NCBI RefSeq assembly: GCF_963169125.1
Contig: NC_084794.1
Location: 113,746,358 to 113,810,357, forward strand
Origin: Humulus lupulus
Lineage: Eukaryota; Streptophyta; Magnoliopsida; Rosales; Cannabaceae
DNA: 64,000 nt
Reading direction: 5' to 3'
Below the pieces are notes generated by a model. It worked only from the letters and a program-made list of their open reading frames with translations, made no database searches and was not told the DNA's origin. Positions 57,577 to 64,000 of this stretch are shown piece after piece. A program made the translations under genes and the position numbers. How positions within the stretch are numbered: position 1 is the stretch's first letter; every line of letters begins with the position of its first letter.

Positions 57577-60267
57577 TTATGAATCAGCCGGAGAATCATG
57601 CTGAGGCTCTTGTGGCCGCTGGTCGACTGAGGCCCTGACATCTTCATTGACACCCTCAATGCATGTTGCTAAGGATATCTCAGGTGATCCCTGAGCCTTC
57701 TCTCCTCTTCCAGGCGAGCAGTACACTTCGCCAGCTCAGCTTCCCTTATATGATCTGGTAGATAAGTAAAATCAGCCTTAGGGTTACTTCTCCAGAACAT
57801 ATAGAGGCACTGGAACTCCGCCCCTTCGTCCTTCTCTAGATTGCGGGCGTTGGCCTCCTCGAGGTCGGCAGTCTCTTTACGGCTGATCTCCAACTCCGTT
57901 TGAAGTTTGTTGGCTTCTCGGTAGTTTATCAGCGAGGCCTCCTTATACTTCTCCATGGAGGCAGTGATTTTGGTAATTGATTCCTCCTTCTTCTTTAGTT
58001 CCCCCTCAAGCTTGGCGATTTTGGCCTCAGCTGTTTGCAACTCCTCAACATGCTTGGCCTCAACCTCCTTAAGTTGCTCGGTGTACTTAGCCTCGGCTAG
58101 TTTGAGCTGCTTGGTGTGCTTGGCCTCAGCCATTCTGAGTTGTTCGCCAAGCCTCTTTTCGTACTGAGCAATCAATGCCCTTGAGTGGTGCCAACCAATA
58201 CTCATGGTTAAAACTCCCTGCAACCAGAAAAAGATAAAACTATTAGTGGTAACAAATTGACAAGATAAACAAATAAAGCTTAGAAAGAATGAAAACTCAC
58301 GCTAAGCACTTCATTCAGCGCACGGTTGAAGATCTAGTCGAATTCCATGGAGTCTGTGTCGTTGATGGCCTCTCGGTTGTGTCGGTGCCTTGATAGCTTT
58401 GTCAGCCTATCTTTTTCTGAACTGAGGGCCATGTTCATAAGGGCTTCTCCTAGAACTTTTTCTAGCTGACCAAGAGGTGCCTGGTCAATGGAAGTTGGAG
58501 GAGTTGTGTCGGTAGGAGCTGGAGGAGGAGTCTAGTCGACAGGAATTGGAGGATTCTGGTCGATAGGGACTGGAGGAGGAGTCATCTCTTTTGAAGGAGT
58601 TGGTGCAGGAGGACCCTCCGTCCGAGCCTTCTTTGCAGAAGGGTCACTCCAGCCTTCCCCGGACTGGCGCTGGCTCGTTTTCTTCCTGCTCGCAGGAGGA
58701 GAGGAGGTGGGATTAGTGTACAAGTCGAACACCTTCTCAGCAAAGATTTTTGCATAAAAGAGGTACACGATCAGTCAGGACAAGTTGTTATGCAAAAAAG
58801 ACAAACAAACAAAGAGAAAATAAATTATAAGTAAAATACCTGAATCACAACTACTGGTCGCTACATTATTTATTGTACTACTGTTACACTCACTCTCTGC
58901 CTTGAAGAAGTCTGAATTAAAACTAGGCTTGTATTTAAAGTTGCCGTCCTCGTCAAATAAATGACAGGGAATGGGCAAACTATCTAAGAGTGAAAAGTCA
59001 GTACCGTTCTCATCCGAGGATTCAAGTATAGGCTCGGGATGATCAGGAAGCTTCTCTTTGCCTTTCCCATGCTGGGCAGGAATAGCTGCTACTCGCAGGG
59101 TGCTGGACGGTTCCCTGATGGTCACTCCTGTTGCCCTCCTCGGGGGTTGTGACACATCTTGATGCTACTTGTGAATTTCTCCCCCAGTAGCACTTCCCGC
59201 AGTTGATTCCTTCACATCCTGATGAGGTGCCAAAAGGCCAACCAGCCTTAGATTGGTCTCCGTGACCAGCTCTTTGACACTTTTTTCAATATTTGTCATG
59301 CTGGCCAAGGATGTTGCTCGTATCTCCATTTCTGGAGTAGGAGCTGGCCGATGCCATGGACCTGAATGACACCAAAGTTCTAAAGAATGTGTAGAAAAAG
59401 CTAAATGAAATCTAAAAACCAGTAAGTAAATGGTTTACCTCCTTCAGTAAAGGCTAGATTGTTGGCGACCAGGCCCGATGTTAAGAAGTACTATTGGAAG
59501 TACTTTCCCATGTTGGACTTGTGGGTAATATCACTCAGGAAGGTGCGAGCAGATTCCTGGTGGTAGAAATGGAAGAACCCCGTGTTGTTGTGGTTGGGGT
59601 TATATTTGAGATCAAATAAGTAATTGATCTCATGTGGCGTAGGAACATGCCACTTCTTGTGGTTGTAAAGAATATAGAGAGAAAAAAGCACTCTATATCC
59701 GTTTGGGGTGATTTGAAAGGGAGTGACCTCGAAATAGTTGGCCACCCCCTAGAAGAACGGATGAAGAGGCAAGGTTGCCCCTGCCTCAATGTGATACCTC
59801 GACTAGGCGCTGAAGGCGCCCCTAGGCAGGTTTTCCTGCTGGTCGATTGAAGGCTTGATTAGGGTTATCCCAAGAAGTCCATACTTCTTGAGATAATTCC
59901 TTACCATCCTAGTTGTAATAACACTAGGAGGTAATACGTACCATTCAACCTCTGGTCGAAGGACGTCTCGAAGTCGGGCTTTTGTTTGAATTTATGGTTG
60001 GGAAGTGTTTTCAGGTTAAGGGCTGGTCGAAGGAGTTTCACCTCGAGGAGCAAGTTGATTGGCAGGAGGTTTGGTTGTTTTCTTTTGAGCGATGGATTTT
60101 ACGCGCCCCATATTGGTTGGACTGGTTAAAGGTCTACTTGTGGGGTTACGTTGAGAAAAGGGAATTTCCAAGCCTAACTACGATGACTGTTCTTGATCTT
60201 CGAGCAGCAATGCGAGCAAGTCGTCGTCGATCGGCCTCTCACCTCTCCACGGGTCGTGCATGAAAAT
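57577..60267 (-). pseudogene. Antisense spliced gene of element F
   Basis: On the minus strand an ATG at 60261 starts MHDPWRGERPIDDDLLALLL. Exon 60267-59439 carries a domain like the 'putative gypsy type transposon' family (EVEWYVLPPSVITTRMVR, VANYFEVTPFQITPNGYRVL, PTPHEINYLFDLKYNPN). Exon 59361-58840 is joined in frame (AGGAG|GT...TTCAG|GT). An exon to 58301 has a Pro/Ser-rich linker with basic KKTSQRQ, and exon 58217-57577 encodes a long coiled coil (AEAKHTKQLKLAEAKYTEQL). Introns at 59438-59362 and 58300-58218 have canonical ends; the acceptor near 58768 is not canonical. About nine stops, all CAG/CAA-like sites, and one frameshift near 57700 inactivate it. Function unknown. Confidence 0.72.
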
Positions 60268-60729
60268 CTACGAACAGAGAAGGGGAGGTGAGAATCTACA
60301 GCCAAAAAACTAAAGAGGTGGAAATATTGGGATAACGTTGCTCGTGTATAAAGTTAAGCTTTTATACGATACTAAATAGTATGCGAACAGCTTGGAAAAT
60401 GGATTAAAAAGCAGAAGTGAAACGTTTTTCAGGAAAAACTTTTCGCCTTTGAGAAGGGCGGGAAAAACCCAGTTTTTTTTCTAAATGCCTAAAAATCAAA
60501 TTTTTACTTCGATTTACGCCCTAAATCCATAATCCTAACTCCCAAACTAACTCCTAAGCATCGTTTAGTGTTTTTTTTCCTTATCCTATCATGTTAATAC
60601 CTACATGCACGATAACCCTAAATCATTTCTTCAAGAACATTCGGGAACTCAAAATAAAAAAAAAACTAGAAAAATGAGAAGATAATTGTTGCATGGCATC
60701 TCAGAGATGAAGAAGTTTAAGAAACTTAC
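60268..60729 (-). other. Leader intron of the antisense gene of element F
   Basis: The minus-strand donor ATCCAA|GTAAGTTT and acceptor CTGTTCGTAG lie six bases before the ATG at 60261. The interval is AT-rich with runs of A and T. Inferred from splice consensus only. Confidence 0.5.
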
Positions 60730-60894
60730 TTGGATAAAAATTGGTGCAAATCTCTGAGACGTTGAGTCGAGTGGCTAGACAGAAACTCCATGGATCGCCG
60801 AAATCGTCCGAGTTTTCTAGGTGCTTTATTCTCTGTTCTTCAGTGTTCTTGAGGAGAGATGAAAAGTAAAAAGTAAAAAGTGAATTTGAGGAGG

Positions 60895-60902
60895 TATTTA
60901 TA
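60895..60902 (-). promoter_or_regulatory. TATA box of the antisense gene of element F
   Basis: TATAAATA on the minus strand, followed by a pyrimidine-rich leader, about 630 bases upstream of the antisense ATG and about 225 bases inside the 3' LTR. It is an internal promoter candidate distinct from the LTR. Confidence 0.5.
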
Positions 60903-61111
60903 TTGGTCGAAGCACGGTCAATGAGGCAATGATGGGAGGTGATTTTTCGAGGCATGGAAAAATGTGATAGCCGTCAAACCACATTTTGGGAAACTACAAT
61001 GACATGATTGGTTGCCTTTTTCGAGAAGGCATTGATGAATCTGACAGATTTGATAGGTCACACGGAAGGTCAGTTGTTTAAGTTTACTTTATGCTGGTCA
61101 TAGTAAAATAA

Positions 61112-61125
61112 ACTTGGAGGGCAAA
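61112..61125 (+). other. Polypurine tract of element F
   Basis: ACTTGGAGGGCAAA directly abuts the TG of the 3' LTR. Comparable tracts precede the LTRs at 4764 and 12910. Confidence 0.85.
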
Positions 61126-61732
61126 TGTTTACCCAAAAACAGACTACTTGATGACGTGGCAGGATTAGTCTACACGTGGGAGGCACGTGGCTGTTTTTAG
61201 TAAGTGTATCATGCTCGGCCATCGACCATAAGATTATTGGTTTATCAAGCATAATATTTATGTGCAACAAGCCTTGTCGCATATATTCATTTATTTCCTT
61301 CAGATGTGCAATCTTGTAATTATGCATTAATTGTAATTTCTCTTATTATCCAGATACGCAAGTTGCAATTGTAATTAAGGCCCATTGGCCCATGTAACCT
61401 TCTTGAGCCTATAAATAAGAATCAAAGGGCTCAAAGGAGGGGACTTTTGGGAACTTTGGGGAATTCTGAGAGAAAATTATAGTGTTATTATTCACCGAAA
61501 TTGTAATCATCTCGAAGCTTGTGAAACTCATGAACCCTTGTTCATTGATCACGGTGTTGGGGTTCTACATCAATAAGAACACTAAGTGGAGTAAGTCATT
61601 ACTATCTGATTGGGGCTGAACCACTATAAATCGTTTGTGTTGCTTACCTTTTCGTCTTGATTTTTTCTTGTTTTCACCTCATTTTATATCGTCTATCTGA
61701 CTCCGTGTTGTTGACCAATTCGAGGGTCAACA
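61126..61732 (+). mobile_element. 3' LTR of element F
   Basis: 607 bp, the counterpart of 50049-50650. Differences are mainly transitions, plus a 6-bp indel near 61226. Confidence 0.9.
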
Positions 61733-62286
61733 ATGATCTTAATCATTTTTTTGCTATTTTTTTCAATTTTAAAATTGATTATATTCATATATGCTTAAAT
61801 TCTATGATTATTGTTTAGATCTTATTTATAGAGCTCCTAAATAGGATTTTTATTTAATTTACTATTATCTTGAAATTTATATTTACCTAATAGTTTAGAA
61901 TTCTAGGTTTAGAGTTATAAATTGTAATTGAGATTAATGTCAAAGTTTGTTTTAATTATGATGATGAATATGACCTAGGTTAAATAGATCGCATATTTAT
62001 GGATTTATTGCTTAGACGAACCTATCTTCACTGTGCTTAATGCTTTTATTAACTTAAGTCTTTGGTATTTTTCTTTAGGTTGTTTGATGAATATAATTAA
62101 TTAAAAGTTTTTGCTTTAATTAATTATATCGTGAGATTGGGTTAATGATAGTTTTATATTATCTATTGTTAGTAATTTGATAGGGAAGAAAATTCAATGA
62201 TATTATTAATTGTTTGAATGATTGTGTTAGTGGTGGAGAATGACCTCTTAGCTACTTTGATCATTATATATTTTGTCAATTGCTTT

Positions 62287-63562
62287 TGTGAATGTGGGAA
62301 TTCTTCCCTTGTGAATTCCGTTAAGGAGAACCTCTACGCTACGAGGCACCTTAAAGACTATGAGACACATGCTAGTGGGACGAAGGGGCGAGAGCCTCGC
62401 TTGGCTACTTTCCACATGCACGAAGGGGCAAGGGCGTCACATGGCATCAGAGGAGTTGGGCTAAGAGAGCCACCCTCGCTATGCGAGGGTCTTCGGCCGG
62501 TTACCCACACAAACGCCATCCTCGCTATGCGAGGGTCCTCGGCTGGCCTCCCGCGCCCGCATCACCTTCGCTGTGCGTGGGTCCTTGGTTGGCCTCCTGC
62601 ACGTGCGCCACGTCTACACAAGACATCGCGCCTCGCCTCCATGGGACCGCAACAAACTAGCCTCGCTATGCGAGGGTGCAGCCTTGCTACGTCTCTCGTG
62701 TCCCTCGCCTCACCTCCATGCGATCGCAACAGGCCAGCCTCGCCATGCAAGGCACCCTCGTTATGCGATGGTGCAGCCTCGTTGCATCTCCCGTGTCTCG
62801 AGCCTCACCTCCATGTGACCACAGTAGGCCAGCCTCGCTGCATCTCCCGTGTGCACCTTGTCTCGCTACCAACACCCTATGCCTCACTGAAGAAGCCCTA
62901 GTTCCCTTCTACGAGTAGGTGCCACCAGCAAGGCAGCCCCGCGCCTTGGCTACTCATGACATGTAAAGTTTGGATCCTCCTCAATATGCGTACGAGGAAC
63001 ACTTGAAAACACCAAATGGGTATGTCAAATAATCCTTAGATGCCAAACGCGAATTGATGAGGACGACTGGGTATGAGGTACGTGTACTGATATCGGATGG
63101 ACGATCATGAAAGGAACAGAGGCGTGACCCTGTCATCCGCGTCTGACGAGTAATGGTGGTACGAACATGTACGGAGGGTGGAGGCACTACCTGAACACCC
63201 CCGACCATATACCAGAGTCGAAAGTACGATGTCCTGCACCACCACTTTGGCATTGTCAAGGTATACACCACTATGTCCTGAGCCACTATCCTGACAATGC
63301 ACATGCATACGTCCTTGTCCCCTGGGACCTACTTGTATCAGGGGCCAATAGAGCCCACCTATAAATAGGTCTCGACCCCTGATGTTTGGGGGTTGGAAAA
63401 TTGATTGTATGGAAAGACATTAAAGAAATATATGATCCTTGCTCCATTGTAGTTCTGTATTTTCTACTGATTCAAGTTCTTTCCATCTTATTCTTAGCTA
63501 TCTTTCACAATCTAATTTGAGTTTTCTGACATTGTATCGTTGACGAGTTCTTACCGTCAACA
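62287..63562 (+). mobile_element. Solo LTR H
   Basis: 1276 bp from TGTGAATGTGG to ACCGTCAACA with a perfect target duplication GCTTT (62282-62286 and 63563-63567). A TATA box (TATAAATA) is at 63360. Joining the flanks restores continuous solo LTR K. The GC-rich first half (62340-62900) opens a 227-codon frame that starts in K and is not a gene. The terminal TCAACA recalls Tat LTRs, but no coding part shows the family. Confidence 0.9.
62472..62770. repeat. Repeated hairpin motif inside LTR H
   Basis: ACCCTCGCTATGCGAGGGT (62472-62490) can fold with 8-bp arms around TAT. Near-identical copies are at about 62519 and 62661, and weaker ones near 62567 and 62752. Confidence 0.8.
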
Positions 63563-63753
63563 GCTTTCATTATCATTATTGCTATGTTTTTATTTTAATA
63601 ATAAATAAAAACCAATTGTATTAACTTTTTTAAATTGAATAATAAATTGAAATTAGTAATCATCATGGGTTCGACTCGTAGTACCACTATACTCAAATAG
63701 TTGGTAAATTTTAAATCAATAATTTTTATTGATACGATAAAAGTTACGCATCA

Positions 63754-64000
63754 GTAATATTCTCCATCTACTGGTGAGATAAGTCGAGAGAAGAGTCAGT
63801 GATCGCTAAAGGCCAGGAGCAGAGTAGGCGAAGGCACAAGGCCATGTTCTCTACCATCCCCTTCACCATGTCAACATCCGCTTGGAGGGGTGCATGAGGG
63901 GGAAGCTCCAAAGTCGTAGGCACAATGGTGAGTGAGGTGCTCTTTCGAACAGTGGGGAGTGAGGTGATCGCCAGTGCAGCAAAAAATCAAGCACTCCCTA
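63754..64000 (-). pseudogene. Continuation of the antisense gene of element D
   Basis: The minus strand reads across with DVDMVKGMVENMALCLRLL, comparable to the part of F's antisense exon 3 that contains EALMNMALSSEKDRLTKL (about 58400-58460). Element D therefore resumes after solo LTR K and leaves the window before its 3' LTR. Confidence 0.4.

Larger units (their letters stand above)
50049..61732 (+). mobile_element. Full-length Tat-lineage element F
   Basis: 11.7 kb: 5' LTR 50049-50650, primer site 50654-50671, gag, protease, RT, RNase H, archaeal-type RNase H, integrase (to 56880), a 4.2-kb region with an antisense gene, polypurine tract 61112-61125, 3' LTR 61126-61732. ATGAT occurs at 50036-50040 and again at 61733-61737, consistent with a target duplication, but 8 extra bases lie between the left copy and the LTR. 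By eye I count about 30 substitutions between the LTRs (roughly 95% identity). Confidence 0.92.
49113..63753 (+). mobile_element. Solo LTR K, split by elements F and H
   Basis: Starts TGATCAGTGC, ends TTACGCATCA; about 1.66 kb once the two insertions are removed. A plus-strand TATA box (TATAAATA) is at 49813. The flanks GGAAT (49107-49111) and GTAAT (63754-63758) are only an imperfect target duplication. The three pieces are 49113-50040, 61738-62286 and 63568-63753. They are AT-rich and resemble long LTRs of Athila-type or similar elements. No primer site or coding part follows. Confidence 0.55.

Noticed and set aside
62218..62901. 227-codon plus-strand open frame
   Set aside because: It starts in solo LTR K, crosses the target duplication and runs into the GC-rich repeats of solo LTR H. 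There is no protein-like domain.

Overview
This is plant nuclear DNA, almost certainly from a eudicot. One ordinary spliced host gene, an OBERON-type PHD-finger gene with a coding intron, sits in a dense pile of nested LTR retrotransposons. Rosales would fit, but the sequence does not prove a family. There are no bacterial-style operons.

Layout. 1-943: part of an LTR in minus orientation, inserted into the 5' LTR of a short Tat-type Ty3/gypsy derivative (to 5658) that has lost pol. 5659-10860: intergenic DNA and the OBERON gene (TATA about 6821, probable leader intron, CDS exons 7893-9024 and 9586-10205). About 10860-13447: the 3' part of another Tat element, cut by a CACTA-like terminus at 13448. 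13873-15533: an Athila-like LTR, primer site and gag start. 15534-36391: minus-strand Tekay-like element A. A holds a second Tekay-like element B (19748-32206, target duplication TAGGC). B's left LTR holds a solo LTR C (21820-24524, target duplication ACCAC). From about 37133 to beyond the window end: plus-strand Tat element D. D is interrupted by a Cassandra-type TRIM with 5S-like promoters (38687-39536), a Tekay-like solo LTR E (40886-43192) and a solo LTR K (49113-63753). K carries a full-length Tat element F (50049-61732) and another solo LTR H (62287-63562, target duplication GCTTT).

All retroelement coding regions are broken by stops and frameshifts. The host gene is intact.

The most interesting signal is an antisense gene between pol and the 3' LTR of the Tat elements. 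In F it can be traced with a TATA box, a leader intron, four coding exons and splice junctions that are canonical except for one acceptor. The same domain or intron structure recurs on the minus strand of the other three Tat copies (the pol-less derivative, the fragment downstream of the host gene, and D). The pol-less derivative lost gag-C and pol but kept this antisense gene. Other signals are a Cassandra copy folded into a long inverted repeat, LTRs of several lineages that each carry clusters of short GC-rich dyads, an LTR minisatellite that differs between the LTRs of one element, and stop codons that mostly look like C-to-T losses of Gln or Arg codons.
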